Positions 15,262 through 24,660 of a DNA stretch of 45,777 nucleotides are shown here, one piece after another. The translations under genes were made by a program, and so were the position numbers. Source of the stretch: Dehalococcoidia bacterium (GTDB lineage: Bacteria; Chloroflexota; Dehalococcoidia; Bin125); assembly GCA_022822855.1 (NCBI GenBank), contig JAJDYG010000026.1, forward strand, positions 1-45,777. The letters are read 5' to 3'. Within the stretch, counting starts at the first letter, position 1; the number at the start of each line of letters is the position of its first letter. A model generated the notes under the pieces. The model was not told the DNA's origin. It did not search any database and saw only the letters and a list, made by a program, of their open reading frames with translations.

Positions 15262-16083
15262 ATGACGACAGAGCAAGCGGTTGAGGCGCCGGAAGCAGCG
15301 GGGCATGAGGAGCCTCCAGTTCTGGAGACGCGCGGGCTGGGCCGCCAGTTCGGATCGGTCACGGCCCTGGAGGATGTCAATGTCGCGCTCAATGCGGGCG
15401 AGGTGACCTGCGTTGTCGGCGATAACGGGGCGGGCAAGTCGGTGTTCATCAAGATGTTGTGCGGCCTGATTCGTCCTAGCGAGGGCGAGATCCTGCTGGA
15501 CGGAACGGTGACGGAGTTCGCTTCGCCCCGGCAGGCACGAGCGCAGGGGATCGTCGCGGTGTACCAAGATCTGGCTCTGGCGCCGATGATGTCGTTGTGG
15601 CGCAACTTTTTCATGGGCGCCGAGCCCGTCAAGGGATGGGGGATCTTTCAACGATTCGATGTCGAGTACGCCAAAGAGGCGATGCAAACAGAGCTCGACA
15701 AGCTTGGGGTCAGCCTGGGAGATCCGGACCGCGCGGCACACACACTGTCGGGCGGCGAGCGTCAGGGCCTGGCGATCGGGCGGGCGCTGTTCTACGGGGC
15801 CCGTGTGCTCATTCTCGATGAGCCGACATCGGCATTGGGGGTGAGGCAGTCGGGGGCGGTGCTGCGGCTGATCCGTCGAGCCGCGCAACGCGGGACGGCG
15901 GTTGTGCTGGTTACACCGAAGCCGCAGCACGCGTTCTGGGTCGGGGACCGGTTCCTGGTCTTCCAGCGCGGCCGCCTGGTCGAAGATCGGCGCAGCGAAA
16001 CGCTGACGCTGGAGAGTTTGTCTTACCTGATGGCTGGCGGGGGCGAGGTGGACGAGCTCGAAACTGCGATTGCGACTGCATAG
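15262..16083 (+). CDS. ABC transporter ATPase lacking the H-loop histidine
   Basis: The 273-residue single-domain ATPase has Walker A (GDNGAGKS), the Q-loop (VYQDLALAP), the signature LSGGERQ, and Walker B (VLILDEPTSALG). The switch region, which in sugar ATPases reads T-H followed by a variable stretch and HAY-VGDR, here reads VTPKPQHAFWVGDRF: the catalytic switch His is Pro (codon CCG). Mutating this His severely impairs ATP hydrolysis in other ABC proteins, so activity may be altered, rescued by a nearby His, or lost. The start is the ATG at 15262 rather than TTG at 15250. It has one nucleotide-binding domain only, unlike the fused RbsA type. Confidence 0.9.
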   Translation: MTTEQAVEAPEAAGHEEPPVLETRGLGRQFGSVTALEDVNVALNAGEVTCVVGDNGAGKSVFIKMLCGLIRPSEGEILLDGTVTEFASPRQARAQGIVAVYQDLALAPMMSLWRNFFMGAEPVKGWGIFQRFDVEYAKEAMQTELDKLGVSLGDPDRAAHTLSGGERQGLAIGRALFYGARVLILDEPTSALGVRQSGAVLRLIRRAAQRGTAVVLVTPKPQHAFWVGDRFLVFQRGRLVEDRRSETLTLESLSYLMAGGGEVDELETAIATA

Positions 16084-16187
16084 GCGGGGTCAAAGGCGCG
16101 ATGCGCAGCGATACACTGACGGTGAATCATTCCCGACCGGGGATGGTGGATGGACGGCAGACTGGATTCGGCAGCGAAACGGGGTAG

Positions 16188-17858
16188 ATGACGGACTTGA
16201 CAACGGTTAGCACAGACACGTTCGCAGCGGCGCGCGGCGATGATCTCGAGGCGCTGCTGTCGACACTGCCGACAGCGATCCGACGGGCGATCGGAGAGCG
16301 CGGGGATGAGGATGGGTTGCTGGAGATCGTCCTGGACCTTGGCAGACCGCCGTATGCCAGGTACCTCGAGGGCGAGGTCATTCTGCGAGGGACAGAAGTC
16401 ACGAACGCTGAGCTGCAGTTAGTGGTGGCTGGTCTGGGAGAGTTTGGGGCGGATAACCGCGCCGGCATTCCACGGACATTGCACCGGATCGCCTGTATCC
16501 GCAATCGACAGAAGGGCGTGGTTGGCCTGACGATGCGCGTGGGTCGCGCGGTCACCGGATCAGTAGCGGTGATTGAAGATTTCGTCAAGGCCGGTGCCTC
16601 GATCCTGTTGCTGGGTCGGCCAGGTGTCGGCAAGACGACGATTCTTCGCGAGGCCGCCCGCGTGCTTGCTGAACAGGGCAAACGGGTAGTGATCGTCGAT
16701 ACCTCCAATGAGATCGGTGGCGACGGCGATATCCCGCACTCGGGTATTGGCCGAGCAAGGCGGATGCAAGTTGAGCGGCCTGAGCTGCAGCATTCAGTGA
16801 TGGTCGAAGCGGTCGAGAATCACATGCCGGAAGTGATCGTGATCGATGAGATCGGCACTGAGTTAGAGGCGCAGGCGGCGCGCACGATCGCTGAACGCGG
16901 CGTGCAGCTGGTCGCGACTGCGCACGGCAATACCTTGGCCAATCTGATGTTGAATCCGACTCTGGTTGATTTGATTGGCGGGATTCAGACGGTGACGCTG
17001 TCTGACGAGGAGGCGCGGCGTCGAGGGACGCGGAAGTCGGTGCTGGAGCGCAAGGCGCCGCCAACGTTTGACGCGCTGGTCGAGATTCAATCGTTCAATC
17101 GGGTTGCGGTGCACTCGAATCTTGATACGACCGTGGATGCGCTGTTGCGTGGGGAATCGGTGGCAGCCGAGATCCGGGAAGTGGACGATGACGGGACCGT
17201 GCATACGTCGGCGGACTCGGTGGAGTCCATGGTCTCCCACAGTGGGCTGTCGGGTTTCGAGAACTCGCTCAACGACCTGTTCGAGCGGAAGTCGTCCGTT
17301 GGAGGCGCGGGTAGCGGGCCGAGTTTTGGGAACGGGTCCTCTCATGAGGCCCCGTTGCTGCGTCGAACGAATTCTCGTCCGCGAACGGCCGCGCGGGGAC
17401 CGCACCAGAAGGTGTATCCGCTCGGGGTTTCGCTATCGAGGCTGCGGGAGGCGATCAGGGAGACCGGCGCGAACGTTTCGATTGCAGAGCGAGTCGAAGA
17501 GGCGGATGTGCTGATCACTCTGCGGGCCGCCTTCCGCCGGCGCCCGCCGGAGCTACGGCTGGCGGAGTCGCGTCGGATGCCGGTGGTTGTGCTGAAGCAC
17601 AACACAGTGCTGCAGATGGAAAAGAGTTTGCGCGCCCTATCGAAGGGATCGTCCCCGAACGACTCCGTGACTGCCGCGCTTTCAGAGGCGGAGGACGCGA
17701 TTTCGCAGATTCACTCAGGGCGTCAGTCATCTGTCGATCTGACTCCGCAAGGACCGTACGTGCGCAAACTGCAGCATCAGCTGGCTACCGATCAGGCGCT
17801 GGAGTCGGTGAGTCGGGGCCGCGAACCGAATCGTCGAGTGCGGATCCATGCTGGCTGA
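16188..17858 (+). CDS. AAA ATPase with C-terminal R3H-type domain (Ycf45/SpoIIIAA-like)
   Basis: The 556-residue protein combines an N-terminal alpha/beta region with GRPPYARYLEGEVIL, a P-loop ATPase domain with Walker A GRPGVGKTT (143-151) and Walker B VIVIDEIG (about 217-224), then a Ser/Gly/Arg-rich linker (about 335-415), a DNA/RNA-binding-like alpha/beta segment, and a C-terminal R3H-like stretch (about 524-554) with SVSRGREPNRRVRIH. This architecture matches the Ycf45/SpoIIIAA-like family of Cyanobacteria, Chloroflexota and plastids; it probably binds single-stranded nucleic acid, but the function is not established. The gene overlaps tmk by 11 bp, so the two are co-expressed. Confidence 0.88.
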   Translation: MTDLTTVSTDTFAAARGDDLEALLSTLPTAIRRAIGERGDEDGLLEIVLDLGRPPYARYLEGEVILRGTEVTNAELQLVVAGLGEFGADNRAGIPRTLHRIACIRNRQKGVVGLTMRVGRAVTGSVAVIEDFVKAGASILLLGRPGVGKTTILREAARVLAEQGKRVVIVDTSNEIGGDGDIPHSGIGRARRMQVERPELQHSVMVEAVENHMPEVIVIDEIGTELEAQAARTIAERGVQLVATAHGNTLANLMLNPTLVDLIGGIQTVTLSDEEARRRGTRKSVLERKAPPTFDALVEIQSFNRVAVHSNLDTTVDALLRGESVAAEIREVDDDGTVHTSADSVESMVSHSGLSGFENSLNDLFERKSSVGGAGSGPSFGNGSSHEAPLLRRTNSRPRTAARGPHQKVYPLGVSLSRLREAIRETGANVSIAERVEEADVLITLRAAFRRRPPELRLAESRRMPVVVLKHNTVLQMEKSLRALSKGSSPNDSVTAALSEAEDAISQIHSGRQSSVDLTPQGPYVRKLQHQLATDQALESVSRGREPNRRVRIHAG

Positions 17859-18513
17859 GGCGGACTCATCGTCGGGCCGAGGTGCGTTCATCACAGTCGA
17901 GGGCGGCGACGGCGCCGGCAAGACAACCCTGGCGAAGTCGTTGGCTGACTGCCTGGGACAGGCGGGACGAGCGGTGCGGTTGACCTTTGAGCCAGGGGGC
18001 ACTCGGCTGGGTAGGCAGTTGCGGACACTGGTCTTGGATCCACAACTCGACATGGGCGACTGGGACGAAACCTGGCTGTTTCTGGCGGCGCGCGCATCGC
18101 ATGTCAACGAAGTCTTGAAACCTGCTCTGGCGGCGGGAGAATTGGTCTTCAGCGACCGCTACAGCGATTCGACGTTGGCCTATCAGGGGTACGGCCGCGG
18201 CTTGGATCTGGAGCGGCTGCGCCGCCTGAACGCAGAGGCCACGCAGGGCCTAAGGCCTGACTTGACATTGCTGCTCGATGTCTCGGCTGAGATTGGGCTG
18301 GCCAGGACTCGTGCGAGATCCTCCGAGGGCGACCGGATCGGCGACGCGGACCTGGCATTTCACCGGCGAGTCAATGCCGGGTTTCGAACGCTGGCGGCTG
18401 AGCAGCGCGAGCGGATTGTGTCGATCGACGCCAGCCGGAGTGCCTCGAGTGTGTTGACGGATGCGCTAACGATTGTGAACGACTGGTTGGATGCACGCTG
18501 TGGCGACTCATAG
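17848..18513 (+). CDS. tmk: Thymidylate kinase
   Basis: The 221-residue enzyme phosphorylates dTMP to dTDP with ATP. It has the P-loop GGDGAGKTT, the FEPGGTRLG loop, the DRY motif in FSDRYSDSTLAYQGYGRGL that positions dTMP, and a lid region with RARSSEGDRIG. The length is close to the usual 205-215 residues, with a short N-terminal tail. The ATG at 17848 overlaps the upstream R3H-AAA gene by 11 bp. The stop codon lies inside a TAGAAT hexamer that may be the -10 of the downstream thrB promoter. Confidence 0.95.
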   Translation: MLAEADSSSGRGAFITVEGGDGAGKTTLAKSLADCLGQAGRAVRLTFEPGGTRLGRQLRTLVLDPQLDMGDWDETWLFLAARASHVNEVLKPALAAGELVFSDRYSDSTLAYQGYGRGLDLERLRRLNAEATQGLRPDLTLLLDVSAEIGLARTRARSSEGDRIGDADLAFHRRVNAGFRTLAAEQRERIVSIDASRSASSVLTDALTIVNDWLDARCGDS

Positions 18514-18516
18514 AAT
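18487..18516 (+). promoter_or_regulatory. Candidate leaderless promoter for thrB-lysC
   Basis: TTGGAT (18487-18492), an 18-nt spacer and TAGAAT (18511-18516, five of six matches to TATAAT) precede the thrB ATG at 18525 by 8 nt. Transcription would begin at or next to the A of ATG. A GAGG at 18517-18520 could alternatively act as a very close SD if transcription reads through from tmk. Confidence 0.45.
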
Positions 18517-18524
18517 GAGGCGCG

Positions 18525-19451
18525 ATGACTGCTGAGACGTGGCCCGAACATACCGAAACGATCGATCCACTAGGGCCGATCACGGTTCGCGTCCCTGCGA
18601 CCTCTGCGAACCTGGGCACCGGCTTCGACGCCGCAGGCGTGGCGTTGCAGCGATACGTCACCGTGACTGTGTCAATCGCATCGGGGAACGAGGGTGAACG
18701 CTCGCCGATGTCTCGGCACGTTCGCAAGGCAGTTCGCGAGGTGTATCGGGAACTGGGCCGCGAGCGCCCCGAGTCGGAAGAGATCGAAATCTCGGTAGAC
18801 GCGGAGTTCCCGCTGGGCCGCGGTCTGGGTGCGAGCGCAGCGTGTCGAGGGGCCGGTCTGATAGCGGCCAACTCACTGTTGGGCCAGCCGCTCTCGGAGC
18901 ACCGGGTGTTGGAGATTGGCTCGGACCTTGAGGGACATGCCGACAACATGGCGCCGGCGCTGTTTGGCGGTTGCCAGATCGTGGCGATGAAGGGCCGGAA
19001 GGTCACTCGAGTGGCGTTGCCGGTGGCCGACGGGCTGCGGTTCGTTGGATTCACTCCGAGCTTCAACATGTCGACCAAGAAGGGTCGGGCGCTGCTGCCG
19101 GACAAGCTCTCGCGCAAGGATGCGGTGCATAACTCCTGCCGATCGGCGCTGCTTGTCGCCGCTCTGACGACGGGCTCGTGGGATGCGTTGAAGACGGCGA
19201 CTGATGATCGGCTGCATCAGATTCCCCGCTCCAAGCTGTTCCCAACGATGTTCGAATTGTTTGACGCTGCGGAGTCGGCTGGCGCCTATGCGGCCTATCT
19301 CTCCGGCGGCGGATCGACGCTGATGGCGTTGACGAGCGAAGAACGTGCGGCAGATGTGCAGGATGCCTGGAAGTCGGCAGCCTCGGCGCATGGGATCACG
19401 GGAGACGCCTTCATCACAGGGATTGATTCAGGCGGGGCGCAAATTCTGTGA
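18525..19451 (+). CDS. thrB: Homoserine kinase
   Basis: The 308-residue GHMP-family kinase phosphorylates homoserine for threonine synthesis. It has the N-terminal RVPATSANLGTGFD motif, the ATP-binding PLGRGLGASAA loop (usual GLGSSAA with Ser to Ala at one position), a HADNMAPALFGG segment, and the C-terminal AYLSGGGSTLMAL motif. The start is the ATG at 18525. The stop overlaps the lysC GTG by 4 bp (GTGA), coupling the two. hom and thrC occur about 15-18 kb downstream, so threonine genes are split between two clusters. Confidence 0.95.
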   Translation: MTAETWPEHTETIDPLGPITVRVPATSANLGTGFDAAGVALQRYVTVTVSIASGNEGERSPMSRHVRKAVREVYRELGRERPESEEIEISVDAEFPLGRGLGASAACRGAGLIAANSLLGQPLSEHRVLEIGSDLEGHADNMAPALFGGCQIVAMKGRKVTRVALPVADGLRFVGFTPSFNMSTKKGRALLPDKLSRKDAVHNSCRSALLVAALTTGSWDALKTATDDRLHQIPRSKLFPTMFELFDAAESAGAYAAYLSGGGSTLMALTSEERAADVQDAWKSAASAHGITGDAFITGIDSGGAQIL

Positions 19452-20674
19452 CGATCGTTCAGAAGTACGGAGGAACGTCGGTCGGCACGCTCGATCGGCT
19501 ACGGAACGTTGCCCGTCGCGTGGCAGCGAGGGCGGCCGAGGGCGAGCAGATTGCGGTTGTCGTCTCAGCCATGGGCAAGACGACCGATGACCTGCTGTCG
19601 CTCGCTCGAGCAGTGAATCCCAGGCCCCCGAGACGTGAAACCGACCTACTGATGGCGACGGGCGAAATGGTCTCGAGTGCGCTGTTGACGATGGCGCTGG
19701 TCGAGATGGGCTGTCCGTCGGTGGCGCTGACGGGAGCGCAAGCGGGTGTGTTCACCGATGACACGTTCGGGCGGGCGCGGATCCGCGGCATCGATACCTG
19801 GAGAATGGAAGAGGAGTTCGCTCAGGGACATGTGGTGGTCGTCGCCGGTTTCCAGGGACAGAGTCCCCAAGGTGACTACGCCACCCTGGGCCGGGGCGGA
19901 TCGGACACGTCAGCGGTTGCTCTGGGCGCTGCCCTGCGAGCGAAACAGGTAGAGATTTACACCGACGTGCAAGGCATCTACACGAGCGACCCACGGATCG
20001 AGCCGAACGCGCGATGCCTGAAGGACATTGCCTCGGAGGAGATGCTTGAGGCTGCTCAGCAAGGCGCTGGCGTGATGCACCCGCGCGCGGTCGAGTTGGG
20101 TTTGTTGTATGAGATTCCGATTTTGGTGGCGTCGTCCCAGGCCGAGTTTGGCTCGGGCAATGGAACGCTGATACGGGGGAAGGTCGAAATGGAGCCCGAA
20201 AATCGAGTTCGAACGATCGCGTTGGACCGTGATGTCGCGTCGGTCACGCTGCGCCATATCCCAGATCGGCCGGGGATCGCGTCGCAGCTGTTTGGACCGT
20301 TGGCCGACGCGGGGGTCTCAGTGGATACGATCGTTCAGAATGCGTCCGAGTTGCAACTGACCGACCTCACATTCACCGTGACGAAGGACGACTGGGAACG
20401 GACCCAGGAGATTAGCAGGCCGCTCGCCGGTGAACTCGGCGCCGCGGATGTGCTGTTTGATCATGACCTGGTCAAGGTGTCGCTGATCGGTACCGGGATG
20501 CAGTCGGGGCCTGGTTACGCGGCCACGATGTTCCGCTCTCTCTCAGACGCGGGCATCAATATTGAGCTGATCACAACATCGGAGATTCGGATCACCTGCC
20601 TGGTCAGGGCCGATCGGGGCGAGGAAGCGGTTCGCGTGCTGCACTCGGCATTTGCCTTGGATCAGGAGATCTAA
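19448..20674 (+). CDS. lysC: Aspartokinase
   Basis: The 408-residue enzyme makes 4-phospho-L-aspartate, the first step to Thr, Met and Lys. The kinase domain starts VQKYGGTSVG, has VVVSAMGKTTDDL and the TLGRGGSDTSAVALG catalytic loop, and is followed by two ACT domains (from about residue 262, HIPDRPGIASQLF, and about 343, SLIGTGMQSGPGYAATMF), the layout of feedback-regulated monofunctional aspartokinases. The GTG start at 19448 overlaps the thrB stop. asd (aspartate-semialdehyde dehydrogenase), often next to lysC, is not in the window. Confidence 0.95.
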   Translation: MTIVQKYGGTSVGTLDRLRNVARRVAARAAEGEQIAVVVSAMGKTTDDLLSLARAVNPRPPRRETDLLMATGEMVSSALLTMALVEMGCPSVALTGAQAGVFTDDTFGRARIRGIDTWRMEEEFAQGHVVVVAGFQGQSPQGDYATLGRGGSDTSAVALGAALRAKQVEIYTDVQGIYTSDPRIEPNARCLKDIASEEMLEAAQQGAGVMHPRAVELGLLYEIPILVASSQAEFGSGNGTLIRGKVEMEPENRVRTIALDRDVASVTLRHIPDRPGIASQLFGPLADAGVSVDTIVQNASELQLTDLTFTVTKDDWERTQEISRPLAGELGAADVLFDHDLVKVSLIGTGMQSGPGYAATMFRSLSDAGINIELITTSEIRITCLVRADRGEEAVRVLHSAFALDQEI

Positions 20675-20676
20675 CG

Positions 20677-20705
20677 TCTTCCACAGTTGATCGCGATTGT
20701 CCACG
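20677..20705 (+). promoter_or_regulatory. Two DnaA-box-like 9-mers upstream of dnaE
   Basis: TCTTCCACA (20677-20685) and TTGTCCACG (20697-20705) each match the DnaA box TTATCCACA at seven of nine positions, in the same orientation with starts 20 bp apart. They lie in the 145-bp gap between lysC and dnaE. Such imperfect matches arise easily by chance, so this is only a hint of DnaA control of dnaE. Confidence 0.2.
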
Positions 20706-20819
20706 CCGCTCCCACCCCTTGCCCACGAATCTGAGCGGGAGCCGTTCCGCCGATCCCTCACGCTGGCGCAACATTCATGAGTCCGAAGTGCGATGATTTG
20801 AAGGGAGCGGCCGACTCTG

Positions 20820-23800
20820 ATGTTTGCGCACCTGCATACGCATACCGAGTACTCGGAACTGGATGGGTTGTCGAAGATCGCGGCGCTCGCGGCCCGGGCG
20901 AAGCACCTTGACCAAGAAGCACTGGCGATCACCGACCACGGGAATCTTTACGGCGCGATCGACTTCTACAAGGCCTGCTCCGATGAAGGCATCCGCCCGG
21001 TCCTGGGTATGGAGGCGTACGTCGCCCCGGGCAGCCGTAGCGACCGCTCCGACGGGCGCGAGGCCGCGTCCAACTCATACCATCTCGTCCTGCTCGCAGA
21101 GAGCGAGCGGGGTTGGCGCAACCTGATCCAGCTCTCGACGCGTGGTCACCTCGAGGGTTTCTACTACCGGCCACGACTCGATCGCGAACTGATCGCCGAC
21201 TACTCCGAGGGTCTGATTGCCCTCTCCGGTTGTCCCTCGTCCGAACTCCAGAGAGCGTTGATTCGGGAGGACGACGACACAGCTCGAAAGGTCGTGGATT
21301 GGTATCGGAACGTCTTTGAGGACCGGTACTACTTCGAGATCCAGCGACATAAGGAACTGCCGCAGTTCGAGGCACCGCTGGAGCGCACCGTGGCAATTGC
21401 GCGGGAACTGAACGTGCCGATCGTCGCAACGCAGGATGCGCACTACTGCGAACCAGGGGATCACGACGCGCACGATCTCCTGCTCTGTATCGGTACCAAC
21501 GCGGTGCGCACCGACGAAAAACGGTTCAAATTCAGCGGCGAGGATTTCTACCTCACGTCGGAGCAGGAGATGCTGACGACCTTCAGCGATCTGCCCGAAG
21601 CAGTGACCAACACGCAGCTCGTCGCCGAACGCTGCGATGTGCATTTGGATTTCGACCGGCTGCGTCTGCCGCAGCCCGATATCCCTCAGGGCATGACCGC
21701 GCTCGAGCACCTGACCGACATCGCCTACCGAGGACTGGAACAGCGCTATGGCAATCCACCCGCGTCGCATCGCGAGCGGCTGGCCTATGAACTGCACGTG
21801 ATCAAGGAAACCGGCTTCGCCGAGTACTTCCTGATCGTGATGGACTTCGCCCTGTTCGCCAAAGAGCGAGGGATTGCGCGCGCGGTGCGGGGCTCGGCGG
21901 CTGCCAGCATCGTCCTCTACTGCCTTGAGATCACCGACATCGACCCGATGGAATTCAATCTCGTCTTCGAGCGCTTCCTCAACCTCGAGCGGCGCGAGAT
22001 GCCCGACATCGACATGGACTTCGCCGACAATCGCCGTGACGAGGTGATCCGCTACGTCGCCGAAAAGTACGGCCGTGATCGGGTCGCACAAATCATCACC
22101 TTCGGAACTCTGGGCGCGAAGGCCGCGATTCGAGACTGCGGACGCGCTCTTGGCGTGCCGCTCAGCGATACCGACCGCGTGGCGCGGATGGTGCCGAATC
22201 AGCTCAACATCAAGGTGGCGGAAGCGATACAGCAGTCGCAGGACATGCAGCAGGCGAAGCGCGATGATCCCAATGTCGCCGAATTGCTCTCCTACGCCGA
22301 GCGACTCAACGGCGTCGTGCGAAACACATCGACGCACGCGGCGGGCGTGGTCATCTCGCAAGAACCGCTGGCCGAGAACGTGCCACTCCGCCGACCGGTG
22401 AACGAGTCGGCCGATGGCGACTGGATTCCGATGACTCAGTGGGGCATGGACCAAGTGGCGAAAGTCGGGCTGCTGAAAATGGATTTCCTGGGGTTGACCA
22501 ACCTCACGATCCTCGAAGAGGCCGTCGCGCTGGTGAAGGAACACGAAGGCCTTGAGGTCGACTACCTGAACCTGCCCGACGGTGATCCCAAGACCTATGA
22601 GCGTCTCGCAGCAGGAGACACGTTCGGCGTGTTCCAGCTGGAGTCGGGCGGAATGCGCCGGGTCGTCGAGGACTTGAAACCGACGTCCGTTCACGACCTC
22701 GCCGCGCTGCTGGCGCTCTATCGACCGGGGCCGATGGAACATATTCCGCGCTTCATCGAGAGCAAACACGGCCGGGTGGCGGTGACGTACCCACACGACG
22801 ATCTCGGCGAAATCCTGGACGACACCTACGGAGTGATCGTCTACCAGGACCAGGTGCTGCACATAGCGCGGAAGTTCGCCGGCTACACATTGGGTGCTGC
22901 GGACAGCTTCCGCAAAGCAATGGGTAAGAAGATCGAGAAGGAGATGAAGGAGCAGCGCGAGGTTTTTTTGGGCGGCGCGGCAGCGAACGGCTATTCCAAG
23001 CAGGAAGCGCAAACGATTTTCAATCTGATCGAGCCATTTGCCGGTTATGCGTTCAACAAGGCGCACGCTGTGTCTTATGCGGCGATCGCCTACCAGACTG
23101 CCTGGTTCAAGGCGAACTACCCGGCGCCGTACATGGCGGCGGTCCTGAGGGCAGCGGCGGGGAACAGCGACCGGATCCGGGAGGCGGCAGCCGAGTGCGG
23201 CAAGCTGGGGATTCCACTGTTGCTGCCGGATGTGAACCGCTCTGATGCGACGTTCACGTTGGAAAAGATGGCCGATGGCCGCAGCGCCATTCGGTTTGGC
23301 CTGGGGACGATCAAGGGCGTCGGCCGAGCAGCGGTAGAGCCGATGATCGAGGAGCGGAAAGAGAATGGCCCCGTCCAGAGCGCTAGCGACCTCGCCGAGC
23401 GTCTGGATTCGAAGTCGATGAACCGGCGTGCTCTGGAAGCCCTGGCCAAGGCGGGTGCGTTCGACTCGATCGAATCGCGCGGGGCGATGGTGGCGGCGGC
23501 GGAAGACATCATCAAGCGTGCTCGGCGGGCTCAGGAACTACGAGATAGCGGCCAGACTTCAATGTTCGACCTGTTCGGCACCGAGGTCGAGACCCCGACC
23601 CCGACGGTAGAGCTCGAGGACGGGATGGAAGCCACGCACTATGAGCAGCTCAATTGGGAACGCGAGCTACTGGGGGCGTATGTCTCGGAGCATCCGCTGA
23701 AGGCGGCGATGCTGGCCTTGCAGGGCAGAGTGGACGCTCGATTGTCAGAGCTGACCGAGGACATGGCCGGCAACACTCAGACGGTGGCGGGGTTGGTCAG

Positions 23801-24542
23801 CGGTGTCCGGCAACTGACGACCCGAAAGGGTGATCCGTTCGCGGCGGTGATGCTGGAAGACCTGTCAGGGACAGCCGAAGTGACGGTCTGGCCGGATCAG
23901 TGGGCGACGACGAGACAGATCTGGGAACCGACCCAGATTGTGGTGGCGACAGTCACCATCCGCACGCGGATGGATCGCTTGACGTTGGCAGTGCAGTCGG
24001 TGGAGGCGTGGACCGAGCAGACCGCAGCGCCGGTTACTCCTTCGTCGGCAGCGCCCGATGCGTTGAGTGGTTCGGCGCCGGTCGTCGTACCACCGATCCG
24101 ACAAGCGCCGGCTCCCCCGTGGATGGCGAAGCCTCGCGAACCACTGGAGTTGTCACGGCCGAGCGGAGATGCACCAGTCCCCGCTTCGCCAGAGACGGCT
24201 CCAGTTGCATCGGCTGAACCCGAGGTTCCAGTTTCGGGAGCCGCCCTGTGGATCACAATCAACGAGTCGGGCGATGAGGCAGCCGACGTGCTCTTGATGG
24301 ATCAGCTTGAAGGCGGGTTGAAGTCGATGAAGCTGATGCACGCCGGGGATGCTCCGGTGTATCTGCGGATCCGTCACGGAGAACGTGTCGACGTGATGGT
24401 CTGCTCGGACGAGTGGCGATTGCAGGCCAATGAACAGGTGGTACAGATGGTGTCAAAGACGCTCGGGGATCGAGGTAGCGTCAACATCGCACAGCCTCCC
24501 GCAGAGCCAGCGCAGACCAGCGATAGCGCCGCTGGCTTGTAA
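20820..24542 (+). CDS. dnaE: DNA polymerase III alpha subunit, extended C-terminus
   Basis: The 1240-residue replicative polymerase has an N-terminal PHP domain (HLHTHTEYSELDGL, ITDHGN), the palm with catalytic Asp residues in PDIDMDFAD (about 395 and 397) and LLKMDFLGLTN (about 555), a helix-hairpin-helix/tau-linking region, and an OB fold (about 990-1060, VAGLVSGVRQL). It lacks the C-type exonuclease, so it is DnaE, not PolC. The palm GRGSAAGS motif reads VRGSAAAS, an unusual variant. After the OB fold comes a Pro/Ala/Ser-rich linker (about 1065-1140) and a final alpha/beta segment, making it longer than the usual 1150-1170. The 5' two thirds is more C-rich on the coding strand than the 3' part. 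Confidence 0.96.
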   Translation: MFAHLHTHTEYSELDGLSKIAALAARAKHLDQEALAITDHGNLYGAIDFYKACSDEGIRPVLGMEAYVAPGSRSDRSDGREAASNSYHLVLLAESERGWRNLIQLSTRGHLEGFYYRPRLDRELIADYSEGLIALSGCPSSELQRALIREDDDTARKVVDWYRNVFEDRYYFEIQRHKELPQFEAPLERTVAIARELNVPIVATQDAHYCEPGDHDAHDLLLCIGTNAVRTDEKRFKFSGEDFYLTSEQEMLTTFSDLPEAVTNTQLVAERCDVHLDFDRLRLPQPDIPQGMTALEHLTDIAYRGLEQRYGNPPASHRERLAYELHVIKETGFAEYFLIVMDFALFAKERGIARAVRGSAAASIVLYCLEITDIDPMEFNLVFERFLNLERREMPDIDMDFADNRRDEVIRYVAEKYGRDRVAQIITFGTLGAKAAIRDCGRALGVPLSDTDRVARMVPNQLNIKVAEAIQQSQDMQQAKRDDPNVAELLSYAERLNGVVRNTSTHAAGVVISQEPLAENVPLRRPVNESADGDWIPMTQWGMDQVAKVGLLKMDFLGLTNLTILEEAVALVKEHEGLEVDYLNLPDGDPKTYERLAAGDTFGVFQLESGGMRRVVEDLKPTSVHDLAALLALYRPGPMEHIPRFIESKHGRVAVTYPHDDLGEILDDTYGVIVYQDQVLHIARKFAGYTLGAADSFRKAMGKKIEKEMKEQREVFLGGAAANGYSKQEAQTIFNLIEPFAGYAFNKAHAVSYAAIAYQTAWFKANYPAPYMAAVLRAAAGNSDRIREAAAECGKLGIPLLLPDVNRSDATFTLEKMADGRSAIRFGLGTIKGVGRAAVEPMIEERKENGPVQSASDLAERLDSKSMNRRALEALAKAGAFDSIESRGAMVAAAEDIIKRARRAQELRDSGQTSMFDLFGTEVETPTPTVELEDGMEATHYEQLNWERELLGAYVSEHPLKAAMLALQGRVDARLSELTEDMAGNTQTVAGLVSGVRQLTTRKGDPFAAVMLEDLSGTAEVTVWPDQWATTRQIWEPTQIVVATVTIRTRMDRLTLAVQSVEAWTEQTAAPVTPSSAAPDALSGSAPVVVPPIRQAPAPPWMAKPREPLELSRPSGDAPVPASPETAPVASAEPEVPVSGAALWITINESGDEAADVLLMDQLEGGLKSMKLMHAGDAPVYLRIRHGERVDVMVCSDEWRLQANEQVVQMVSKTLGDRGSVNIAQPPAEPAQTSDSAAGL

Positions 24543-24594
24543 ATGTCGTACTTAATTCCTATAGTGGACATGGGTTCGAGTGTGTCGATATGTG

Positions 24595-24623
24595 TTGGGC
24601 CGTTTGCCATGGGTCACTATGGT
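24595..24623 (+). promoter_or_regulatory. Candidate promoter for rplI-dnaB
   Basis: TTGGGC (24595-24600), a 17-nt spacer and TATGGT (24618-24623) precede the rplI ATG at 24661. The surrounding 118-bp gap after dnaE is clearly more AT-rich than its neighbours. The -35 match is weak. Confidence 0.35.
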
Positions 24624-24660
24624 TGTGGGGTATGTCCGACGGATCGAGCGGAGCAAGCTG

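Noticed and set aside
16084..16187. A promoter before the R3H-AAA gene (TACACT near 16110)
   Set aside because: The hexamer 17 nt upstream (GTCAAA) matches the -35 consensus at only three positions and the distance to the start is ordinary; too weak to list.
21075..23066. A 663-residue open frame on the minus strand inside dnaE
   Set aside because: The plus-strand frame holds all DnaE motifs; the antisense product shows no recognisable domain and has the composition of a mirrored reading frame.
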